NCBI GenBank assembly: GCA_028818385.1
Contig: JAPPNY010000236.1
Span: forward strand, 1-17,119
Source: Spirochaetaceae bacterium
GTDB lineage: Bacteria; Spirochaetota; Spirochaetia; SZUA-6; Bin103
Reading direction: 5' to 3'
Length of the DNA stretch: 17,119 bases
In this document: positions 7,081 to 13,349 of the stretch, piece by piece
How the letters are laid out: the number at the start of each line of letters is the position of its first letter
Numbering within the stretch: position 1 is the first letter of the stretch
Translations under genes and position numbers: made by a program
The notes under the pieces: generated by a model
What the model was told of the DNA's origin: nothing
Databases searched by the model: none
What the model saw: the letters and a program-made list of their open reading frames with translations, nothing else

Positions 7081-7298
7081 CCGGGGAGTTGATCGCCATC
7101 CTTGCGGTCGGCGCGACGTTGCTTGGAGTGATGGTGGCGCTGTTCGGGTGGATGCGTGGCGACATGGGCAGGATCGGCGACAAGCTCGATCGCTTCGGGG
7201 AGCGTCTGTCGGCAGTGGAAGGTCGCTTGTCGGTCGTCGAAACGATATTGCATGAGCGGACCGGCACGATAGCGCCTCCTCCTGGCGAAACGAACTGA
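7077..7298 (+). CDS. 73-aa membrane-anchored coiled-coil microprotein
   Basis: The product has one hydrophobic segment (about residues 4-25, IAILAVGATLLGVMVALFGW). An amphipathic helix follows (about 29-60) with repeated hydrophobic positions in GDKLDRFGERLSAVEGRLSVVE, predicted to form a coiled coil. A short proline-containing tail ends the protein. It has the same design as the protein at 97-450, and their N-termini align (MTGELIA versus VTAEWIA). I chose the ATG at 7077 for its ATGA overlap with the leader ORF. A GTG at 7068 is in frame, and the frame extends to 6948, but that part has no protein-like character. The gene lies 59 nt before the secreted nuclease gene and may be co-transcribed with it. 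Function unknown. Confidence 0.65.
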   Translation: MTGELIAILAVGATLLGVMVALFGWMRGDMGRIGDKLDRFGERLSAVEGRLSVVETILHERTGTIAPPPGETN

Positions 7299-7357
7299 TC
7301 GCACGACAGGAGAGGCGCGCGCCGTACGCTTGGTCTGAGACAGTCGTCACCCGTGAC

Positions 7358-8257
7358 ATGACCACGTGCACGCGGATATCCGTGCTCCTGGCAGGATCGG
7401 TGATGCTGATCCTGGGAGCCGCAGGTGCCGGAGCCGAGGGAGCCCGCCGGCCGATCGTCTACGACGTCACGGTGGCGCGCCTGGAGCACTCCCAGGACGC
7501 GGACCTGCGGCAGATGACCCCGGCTACGGTGACGCGCCATGTGGACGGCGACACCTTCGAGGTTGCGATCGCCGACCCGCCCCACGGTATGCGCGCGACC
7601 GAGCGCGTCCGCCTGATGGGCATTGACACCCCGGAGTTGGGCGACCCGCTGGCCGCGGAGGCGCAGGAGCATACCGCGCGCCGCGCCGGCACAGGACCAG
7701 TGTACTTGGCCTTCGACTTCCAGCGGCGCGACCAGTTCGGCCGCCTGCTGGCCTTCGTCTACGTGCCGGACGGTAAGCTGCTGAACGCCGAGCTGATCGA
7801 AACCGGGCTCGCCGTCGTCTATCGCGGCGATGACCTGATGTACTTCCTGCCTGAGTTTGAGGACCTGGAGCGGGAAGCCCGGTCGCGGGAGAGCGGGGTT
7901 TGGAAGGGCAAGGCCGCCACAGGGGTGATCATCGCCGACATCCGCAACCAGAGCCGCGCCGAGCACGTGCTGTTACGCAACGACGGGTCCGACGCGGTGG
8001 ACCTCTCAGGATGGCGGATCTGCGACGACGACCGCGACGTGCTGATGATTCCTTCAGGTGTAATGCTGGCCTCCGGAAAAAGCCTTGCCGTGGGCAGCGG
8101 CACGGGCTGCGTGGACACCCATCACCCCTGCCTGCCGGTCTCCGCGAAAAACATCTGGGGCAACGCCGGGGATGTGGCGTGCCTGAAGGACCGCTCCGGG
8201 AAGGTCGTTGATGCCCAAGCATACGGGAACCAAGCCGCTGATACGTGCACATGCTGA
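7358..8257 (+). CDS. secreted thermonuclease-family nuclease with lamin-tail domain
   Basis: A 299-aa protein with a likely Sec signal peptide (hydrophobic 8-24, cleavage near AGA-E27). Residues about 55-185 form a staphylococcal nuclease (SNase-like) domain. The catalytic set of S. aureus nuclease is complete by alignment: VDGDT (D65 for D21), R85 for R35, D90/T91/E93 in GIDTPE for D40/T41/E43, and R129 in QFGR for R87. Residues about 187-299 resemble a lamin-tail domain (VIIADIRN, LLRNDGSDAVDLSGWRICD, IWGNAGDVACLKDRSGKVVDA), a common C-terminal partner in extracellular nucleases. It should be a calcium-dependent extracellular or periplasmic nuclease acting on DNA and RNA. There are paired cysteines in the C-terminal domain and its end (C222, C251, C258, C275, C297, C299). 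No Shine-Dalgarno sequence is evident. Confidence 0.93.
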   Translation: MTTCTRISVLLAGSVMLILGAAGAGAEGARRPIVYDVTVARLEHSQDADLRQMTPATVTRHVDGDTFEVAIADPPHGMRATERVRLMGIDTPELGDPLAAEAQEHTARRAGTGPVYLAFDFQRRDQFGRLLAFVYVPDGKLLNAELIETGLAVVYRGDDLMYFLPEFEDLEREARSRESGVWKGKAATGVIIADIRNQSRAEHVLLRNDGSDAVDLSGWRICDDDRDVLMIPSGVMLASGKSLAVGSGTGCVDTHHPCLPVSAKNIWGNAGDVACLKDRSGKVVDAQAYGNQAADTCTC

Positions 8258-8334
8258 GCCGCGACAGAGCCGCGCCCCCTTACCAGGAGCGCGATGCACC
8301 GGCGGGTATGTCCGTAGAGGCCGTCTATCGTCAG

Positions 8335-8535
8335 TCAGACCCCGCGTGAATCCCTTTCGAGTCGCTCCCGCATCTCGAGCAGATCGCGTTCGCCCGACTC
8401 AAGCGTCCACAACGGCCGATTGAACCACGGTGCGTGCCTCCGACGATCGGGGTACCCGCACGAGCGCCAGACCACGGCGGCGAGCAGTGCCACGCCGAAC
8501 CCGACGATCACGACAACCACCGCGCATCCGTTCAA
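8335..8535 (-). CDS. small single-pass membrane protein (hypothetical)
   Basis: A 66-aa frame from the TTG at 8535: hydrophobic residues about 4-24 (CAVVVVIVGFGVALLAAVVW), then a charged, Trp-containing tail (PDRRRHAPWFNRPLW, then ERDLLEMRERLERD). It looks like a real one-helix membrane protein with a cytoplasmic amphipathic tail. TATACT lies 9 nt before the TTG on this strand, which supports transcription and a near-leaderless start. A GTG at 8520 is the alternative start; the frame also extends to 8703 but would then run into the opposing DUF6941-like gene. Divergent from 8624 and convergent with the nuclease gene. No family recognised. Confidence 0.45.
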   Translation of the reverse strand: MNGCAVVVVIVGFGVALLAAVVWRSCGYPDRRRHAPWFNRPLWTLESGERDLLEMRERLERDSRGV

Positions 8536-8544
8536 AGGCCGTGA

Positions 8545-8550
8545 AGTATA
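8545..8550 (-). promoter_or_regulatory. candidate -10 element (TATACT) for the small membrane protein
   Basis: TATACT on the minus strand is close to the consensus TATAAT and unusual in such GC-rich DNA. It lies 9 nt before the TTG at 8535. No -35 box was recognised. Confidence 0.4.
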
Positions 8551-8571
8551 GACGAAACGAGTCAGGCTGCG

Positions 8572-8596
8572 GCACGCATCGAATGCGGATGCGTGC
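8572..8596. repeat. 9-bp inverted repeat in a divergent promoter region
   Basis: GCACGCATC (8572-8580) and GATGCGTGC (8588-8596) are exact inverted copies separated by 7 nt. They lie between the two divergent -10 elements at 8550 and 8612, over the expected -35 zone of the plus-strand gene. An operator for a dimeric regulator is a reasonable reading; there is no T-tract to suggest a terminator. Confidence 0.5.
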
Positions 8597-8603
8597 GGAT
8601 GCG
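8584..8603. repeat. 10-bp tandem repeat, two copies
   Basis: TGCGGATGCG occurs twice head to tail (8584-8593 and 8594-8603), partly overlapping the right arm of the inverted repeat and ending 8 nt before the -10 element TACACT. Confidence 0.5.
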
Positions 8604-8611
8604 GAGCGGAG

Positions 8612-8617
8612 TACACT
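8612..8617 (+). promoter_or_regulatory. candidate -10 element (TACACT), leaderless start at 8624
   Basis: TACACT stands exactly 6 nt before the GTG at 8624, so a start about 7 nt downstream would coincide with the start codon. There is no recognisable -35 box; the -35 zone is occupied by the inverted and tandem repeats. Confidence 0.4.
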
Positions 8618-8623
8618 GAAGAT

Positions 8624-9019
8624 GTGGAAGTCGTCCTGCATGCCATCGTCTTCGCCGACAAGGCTATCGAGGAGGACAACGGCAAGAAGGGGCTCATCGG
8701 CATCTTTCAGAGCTTCAACTTCTCGCAGTTCCCGACGGTCGCTCCGACTTGGTACGTGTACATCGCCTTCGGCAACGTGGCGAAGGGCCGGCACGACGTG
8801 ACGGTCAACGTCGTCCACGACGAAACGGGCTCCGTGATCGTCCGGTCGCATGGCGAGGTGCAGGTGCGGACGCCGGCGACCGACGTGGAGATCGTGTTTC
8901 CGATGGCGGGGGCCGCGTTCCGTGCGCCGGGGGTGCACTGGCTGACGGTGATACTGGATCAGGCGCAGATCGGCAGCCGCGTGCTGCATGTGGGGCAGCA
9001 ATCCGAGGATACCAAGTAA
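8624..9019 (+). CDS. DUF6941-like protein
   Basis: A 131-aa soluble protein without a signal peptide or membrane segment. It opens with a beta-rich stretch, VVLHAIVFADKAIEEDNGKK, followed by LIGIFQSFNFSQFPTVAPTWYVYIAF. It then alternates strands (DVTVNVVHDETGSVIV, DVEIVFPMAGAAFRAPG, HWLTVILDQAQIGSRVLHV). This order matches my memory of DUF6941 proteins, which I take to be small beta-sandwich proteins of unknown function, often with 'GKxxLxGxFxxxxxxxFP' near the N-terminus. I chose the GTG at 8624 since the family starts immediately before the first strand and a -10 element lies 6 nt upstream. The stop is 14 nt before the promoter of the transporter operon. The gene is divergent from a small membrane protein. 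Confidence 0.8.
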   Translation: MEVVLHAIVFADKAIEEDNGKKGLIGIFQSFNFSQFPTVAPTWYVYIAFGNVAKGRHDVTVNVVHDETGSVIVRSHGEVQVRTPATDVEIVFPMAGAAFRAPGVHWLTVILDQAQIGSRVLHVGQQSEDTK

Positions 9020-9032
9020 TGATCGCTGTTCG

Positions 9033-9062
9033 TTGACCACCGCCGCGGGCCGAACCTACCTT
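9033..9062 (+). promoter_or_regulatory. promoter TTGACC-N18-TACCTT for the transporter operon
   Basis: TTGACC (9033-9038) matches the -35 consensus at five of six positions. The spacer is 18 bp, and TACCTT (9057-9062) lies 6 nt before the GTG at 9069. This is the most complete sigma-70-type promoter in the window. The geometry puts transcription start at or next to the start codon, so the mRNA should be leaderless. Confidence 0.55.
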
Positions 9063-9068
9063 CGGCCG

Positions 9069-11312
9069 GTGAGCACCGCGGAGCCACCGCCCGAGCGCCG
9101 CGTGCTCAGCCCCGCGCAGCGGATCGCCGCGCAGCGCACCTTTCACATCTTCACCCTGTTCAACGTCTGCTCGTTCCAGTGCCTGTCGGGCAACCTGATC
9201 ACCCTGTTCGGGCTCCGGGTGGGCCTGGGCAGCGTGATGATCGGCGTGTTGTTCGCCGTCATCCCGCTGTCCCAGTTCATGCCGCTCATCGGCCGGCTGT
9301 TCGTCACCCGGCTCGGCAACGTGCGCGCCATGGGCCTGTTCTGGAGCGCACGCTCCATCATGGCGGCGCCGCTGCTGGTGGTGGCGCTGTTCGCGGGCGC
9401 GGGGCAGACCACCGTGGCGGTAGCGCTGCTGTTCATCGGCGTGCTGGGCTTCAACCTGGCGCGCGGAGCCGGCATGGCCGGCATGCAGCCGGTCATCGGC
9501 CACCTGACCACGCCGCAGGACCGCGGCCTGTTCATGTCGCGGATGCAGCTCATCATCCACGCCGTGATCATCGTGACCGGCCTGCTGATGGGTCTGGTCC
9601 TGGACCGAGAGTCGCCGCTGGCGGTGTTCACGGTCATCCTGGCGGTGGGCGTGGCGGCCGGCGTCATCGCCACCTTCTCCGTGTTCCGCCTGCCGGAACC
9701 GCCGCGCGAGGAGCGTTCCGGACCGCTCCTGCGGGCCGCGGCCGAGGCGCTGCGCGGCGCCACCATGCGCCGCTTCCTGATCCTGATCCTGGCGGTGTTC
9801 GCCGGCTCCTTCATGGTCAGCCCGTTCTTCATCGTGTTCCTGCGGCAGGTCTACGGCATGGGCGACAACTCGATCATGCTGGTGACGGTGATCGGCTCCG
9901 TCGGCGCCATCGTCATGGCCCTGCTCAGCGGCCTGATGACCGACCGCATCGGCGCCCAGCCGCTGCTGGTGTTGTCGGCCGCCGCGATCGCGGTGGTGAT
10001 GCTGCCGCTGGTGGTGGCGCCTCCCCTGCCCGCGACCGCGGCATGGATCTACGGCGCGGCGGCGTTCTTCGTCTTCATGCTGGGCGCCAGCGGGCTGCAG
10101 AGCGCCTCCACCGTCTACTTCCTGTCGATCGGCAAGCCATCCGAGCGGCTCAACCTGGGCATCCTGTACATGCTGGCCACCGGGCTGGGCGGCACGCTGG
10201 GCTCGCTGGCCGGCGGCGCGCTGCTGGACCTGCTGGGGGGCGCGTTGGGGGTGACCGGTTCGTTCCGCGCCTACTTCGCGCTGGTGACAGTGCTGTTCGC
10301 GGCCATCGTCGTCGGCATGGGCGGGCTGGAGCGGCTGGGTGCCTACCGCGCGCGAGACGTGTTGTCGATGATGTTCTCCATCCGCGACCTGCGCGCGCTG
10401 GGGTTGCTCAACCGGCTGCAACGGGTGCGCAGCCCGTTCGAGGAGGAGCAACTCATCCAGGAGCTCGGCTCGTCGCGCTCGCGCGTGACCGCCCGCGACC
10501 TGGTGCGCAAGCTGTCCTCACCGCGGTTCGCGGTGCGTGCGGAAGCGCTGACGGCGCTCAGCACGGCCGACACGCGCGAGGACCTGGCCCCAGCCCTGAT
10601 CAACGAGCTGCGCAACCACGACTTCACCACCGCCTACCTCGCCGCGAACGTGGCCGGGCAGAAGGGCGTCACCGAGGCGATCCCGGCCCTGCGGGAGTGC
10701 CTGGACTCCCGCGATTTCTTCCTGGCCGGCAAGGCGATGGTGGCCCTGGGGCGGCTCGGCGACCGGCCGAGCGTCGGACGGATCGAGCAGCTCCTGGCCG
10801 ACACCGAGAACCCGCGCCTGATCATCCACGCGGCCACCGCCCTGGAGCTGTTCGGCAGCGCGACCTCGGTCCCGGTCCTTATCGCCAAGCTGAGCCGCCG
10901 GTTCGCCCCCTACGTGCGCGACGAGCTGATCCTGGCGATCGCCGCGATCCTGGGCGCGGGCAGCTTTCTGTACCCCCACTACCGGAGCTTCCTGGACGAC
11001 GCCGCGGCCGGGCTGGACAGCCTGCGCGACGAGCTGACTCAGAGTCGGCGTTCGCGGACGCCGCGCGAGCAGGTGGTTAAGATGCTCGACCTGATGGGCG
11101 AAGATCATGCGCGCTTCGCGAAGGCCGCCCGTGCGCTGCTGGCCATGCTGTCCGGCGCGGCGCTCGACGCGCCGGCGGCCGAGCAGCTCGCCGGCGGCCT
11201 GGCCGACCGCGAGATCCTGAGCCTGGACCGGTACCGGTTCCTGGTCGCGGCGGTCGTCACCTGGGCGGTCGTCCAGGATCCGCCGCCGGCAGCCAGGCGG
11301 GCATCGGGATGA
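9069..11312 (+). CDS. MFS-type transporter with C-terminal HEAT-like repeat domain
   Basis: The product is 747 aa, far longer than a normal 12-helix MFS permease (about 400-450). Residues about 20-420 hold many hydrophobic helices with MFS-like features (loop RLFVTRLGNVRAMG; SGLMTDRIGAQPLL resembling the motif-A repeat; a central charged loop LPEPPREERSG near 210). After helix 12 a cytoplasmic region follows (about 425-747). From about 480 to 635 it shows roughly five HEAT-like helical pairs of about 30 residues (SPRFAVRAEALTAL; DFTTAYLAANVAG then AIPALRECL; DFFLAGKAMVALGRLGD; RLIIHAATALELFG then VPVLIAKL; YVRDELILAIAAILGAG). I chose the GTG at 9069 for its promoter spacing; the frame opens at 8988, inside the preceding gene. 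Substrate unknown. It is followed 10 nt later by the TRAP permease gene, so they are probably one operon. Confidence 0.88.
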   Translation: MSTAEPPPERRVLSPAQRIAAQRTFHIFTLFNVCSFQCLSGNLITLFGLRVGLGSVMIGVLFAVIPLSQFMPLIGRLFVTRLGNVRAMGLFWSARSIMAAPLLVVALFAGAGQTTVAVALLFIGVLGFNLARGAGMAGMQPVIGHLTTPQDRGLFMSRMQLIIHAVIIVTGLLMGLVLDRESPLAVFTVILAVGVAAGVIATFSVFRLPEPPREERSGPLLRAAAEALRGATMRRFLILILAVFAGSFMVSPFFIVFLRQVYGMGDNSIMLVTVIGSVGAIVMALLSGLMTDRIGAQPLLVLSAAAIAVVMLPLVVAPPLPATAAWIYGAAAFFVFMLGASGLQSASTVYFLSIGKPSERLNLGILYMLATGLGGTLGSLAGGALLDLLGGALGVTGSFRAYFALVTVLFAAIVVGMGGLERLGAYRARDVLSMMFSIRDLRALGLLNRLQRVRSPFEEEQLIQELGSSRSRVTARDLVRKLSSPRFAVRAEALTALSTADTREDLAPALINELRNHDFTTAYLAANVAGQKGVTEAIPALRECLDSRDFFLAGKAMVALGRLGDRPSVGRIEQLLADTENPRLIIHAATALELFGSATSVPVLIAKLSRRFAPYVRDELILAIAAILGAGSFLYPHYRSFLDDAAAGLDSLRDELTQSRRSRTPREQVVKMLDLMGEDHARFAKAARALLAMLSGAALDAPAAEQLAGGLADREILSLDRYRFLVAAVVTWAVVQDPPPAARRASG

Positions 11313-11322
11313 GCCGCTGCCC

Positions 11323-13326
11323 ATGAGCGAATCCGCTCCCGACTCGACGGCTCCGCCGCCCTCGCGCGCGGCGCGCATCGAGGACGGCGCGGTGATCGTC
11401 GCGCTGCTGCTGCTGGCGGTCATCCCTACCGCGCAGGTCATTGCCCGCCTGCTGTTCGATGCCGCCCTCACCGCCGCTTCCGGCTACGTCAGGCACCTGG
11501 TGGTCTGGGGCGCATGCCTGACCGGCATCGTCGCCACGCGTGAGCGGCAGCACCTGTCGCTGAGCGCCGGCCTGCCGAAGCTGCCCGCCCCGTACGATCG
11601 CTGGACGGCGGTCGCCGCCACGACCATCACCGTGGCCGTCACCACCGGCATCGCCGTCAGCGCGGCGTCGCTGACGCTGGTGGGCTTCGGTGGGTACGAA
11701 CGAGTCGGGGCGTTCCCCAAGCGGGCGGTGCTGGCGATCCTGCCGGTCGGCTTCGGGCTCATGGCGCTGCGCATGGTGCTGGCCGCCGCCCGGCCGCAGG
11801 AGGAGGGCCGTTCGGGACGGGCGGGGACCGTGGCCGGCGTGCTCGGCATCGCGCTCGGCGTGACTCTGTCGACGCAGCCGCTGTCCAACCTGATCGTCAC
11901 CCTCTCCTGGGAGACCGGCGCGGGGTTGCCGGCGGCAATCGAAACCGCCCTCCTGGACGGTGCAGACGCCGTCAATGGCGCGCTGCGGTCACTGCGGCTG
12001 CCCCTGCTGATCCTCATGATCGTCTCGGCGGTGGCGGGCGTGCCGATCTTCGCCGTGCTCGGCGGCATCGCCCTGTTGATGTTCGCGTCCAACGGCGTAC
12101 TGGAGACCGTCCCCGGAGAGGCGTACACGATGCTCATCGGCGTGCACGTGCCGGCGCTGCCGCTGTTCGCGCTGTCCGGCTTCCTGCTCTCGGAGAGCGG
12201 CGCCGGAGCGCGCCTCGTGCGGCTGTGCACGGCCCTGTTCTCCCGCTACCGCGGCGGCCTGATCATCGCCGCGACGCTGATCTGCGCCTACTTCACCACC
12301 TTCACGGGCGCCTCCGGCGTGACCATCCTGGCGGTCGGCGGCCTGCTGGCGGCTCTGCTGGCGGAGAACGGGTTTCGCAAGGACCTGTCCACCGGCCTGC
12401 TGACCGCCTCCGGCAGCATCGGCCTGCTGTTCCCGCCCAGCCTGCCCATCATCATGTACGGCGTCGTCAGCCAGAACAACATCAAGGCGATGTTCGCCGG
12501 CGGCGTCGGACCCGGCATCCTTCTGGTGTTCGCCCTGATCGCCTTCGCGCTGGTGCGCGCCCGCATGGCCCGCCGCGCCGCCGGCGCGACGGTGCCGTCC
12601 GAAGGACCGCCCGCAGCCGGCGCCCCGGGCGCCCCGGTGCCGTTGCGGGACGTCGGCCGGGCGCTGAGGGACGCCGGCTGGGAGGTGGCGCTGCCGGTCA
12701 TCATCCTGGGGCTGCTGTTCGGCGGGGTCACCAACCTGGTGGAGACGTCCGCGATCGCCGTGGTGTATCTGCTGGTCGTGCAGATGGTCATTCACCGCGA
12801 CCTGTCCCTCCGCGACCTGCCGCGCCTGTTCGCCAAGGCCGCACCCATCATCGGCGGCATCCTGGTAATCCTGGGAGTGGCCAAGGCGCTGTCGTTCGCG
12901 ATCGTGGACGCGCAGGTGCCGCAGGCGCTGGTGCAGTGGTTCTCCGACCACGTGCGCTCGCCCTTCGTGTTCCTGATCCTGCTCAACCTGGCGCTGCTGG
13001 TCGCCGGCTGCCTGATGGACATCTTCTCGGCGATCGTCGTGCTGGTGCCGCTGCTGACCCCGATCGCGGAGTCCTACGGGATAGACCCCGTGCACCTGGG
13101 GATCATCTTCCTGGCCAACCTGGAGCTCGGCTACCTGACCCCGCCGGTCGGCCTGAACCTGTTCCTGGCCTCCTACCGGTTCGAGATTCCACTCGCGAAG
13201 CTGTACCGCACCACCCTGCCGTTCCTGGCGATCCTGCTGGTGTCGGTGCTGGTGATCACCTACGTGCCGCCCCTCACCACCACGCTGGTCAGCCTGCTGG
13301 GTCTGTCCGGCGGCGCGGTGAATTGA
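11323..13326 (+). CDS. TRAP transporter permease, fused small (DctQ) and large (DctM) subunits
   Basis: A 667-aa integral membrane protein. Residues about 20-155 form a DctQ-like four-helix part (IVALLLLAVIPTAQVIARLLF; YVRHLVVWGACLTGIVATRERQHLSL, the typical E-x-H-I/L signature after helix 2). A linker with an extra hydrophobic segment (168-190) joins it to a DctM domain (about 225-660). DctM signatures: PALPLFALSGFLLSESG, FTGASGVTILAVGG, TASGSIGLLFPPSLPIIMYG (361-380), and LELGYLTPPVGLNLFLAS (600-617). It transports solute by Na+ or H+ symport with the binding protein encoded next. A hydrophilic loop at 412-455 is longer than usual. The ATG at 11323 is 10 nt after the MFS stop; no Shine-Dalgarno sequence is evident. 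The QM fusion is known in some TRAP families, including spirochaetal ones. Confidence 0.95.
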   Translation: MSESAPDSTAPPPSRAARIEDGAVIVALLLLAVIPTAQVIARLLFDAALTAASGYVRHLVVWGACLTGIVATRERQHLSLSAGLPKLPAPYDRWTAVAATTITVAVTTGIAVSAASLTLVGFGGYERVGAFPKRAVLAILPVGFGLMALRMVLAAARPQEEGRSGRAGTVAGVLGIALGVTLSTQPLSNLIVTLSWETGAGLPAAIETALLDGADAVNGALRSLRLPLLILMIVSAVAGVPIFAVLGGIALLMFASNGVLETVPGEAYTMLIGVHVPALPLFALSGFLLSESGAGARLVRLCTALFSRYRGGLIIAATLICAYFTTFTGASGVTILAVGGLLAALLAENGFRKDLSTGLLTASGSIGLLFPPSLPIIMYGVVSQNNIKAMFAGGVGPGILLVFALIAFALVRARMARRAAGATVPSEGPPAAGAPGAPVPLRDVGRALRDAGWEVALPVIILGLLFGGVTNLVETSAIAVVYLLVVQMVIHRDLSLRDLPRLFAKAAPIIGGILVILGVAKALSFAIVDAQVPQALVQWFSDHVRSPFVFLILLNLALLVAGCLMDIFSAIVVLVPLLTPIAESYGIDPVHLGIIFLANLELGYLTPPVGLNLFLASYRFEIPLAKLYRTTLPFLAILLVSVLVITYVPPLTTTLVSLLGLSGGAVN

Positions 13327-13349
13327 CGCTCCCGGTACCGCACGCGACC

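Noticed and set aside
8208..8423. 71-codon plus-strand frame after the nuclease gene
   Set aside because: It starts inside the nuclease gene, is rich in Arg/Pro/Ala without structure, and overlaps the more protein-like minus-strand membrane ORF.
9019..9036. Five-codon frame (MIAVR) overlapping the DUF6941-like stop as TAATG
   Set aside because: Too short, without a ribosome site, and it overlaps the -35 box; most likely chance.
8988..9068. N-terminal extension of the MFS protein
   Set aside because: It would overlap the end of the DUF6941-like gene and the promoter at 9033-9062, and its residues do not look like a membrane-protein N-terminus.
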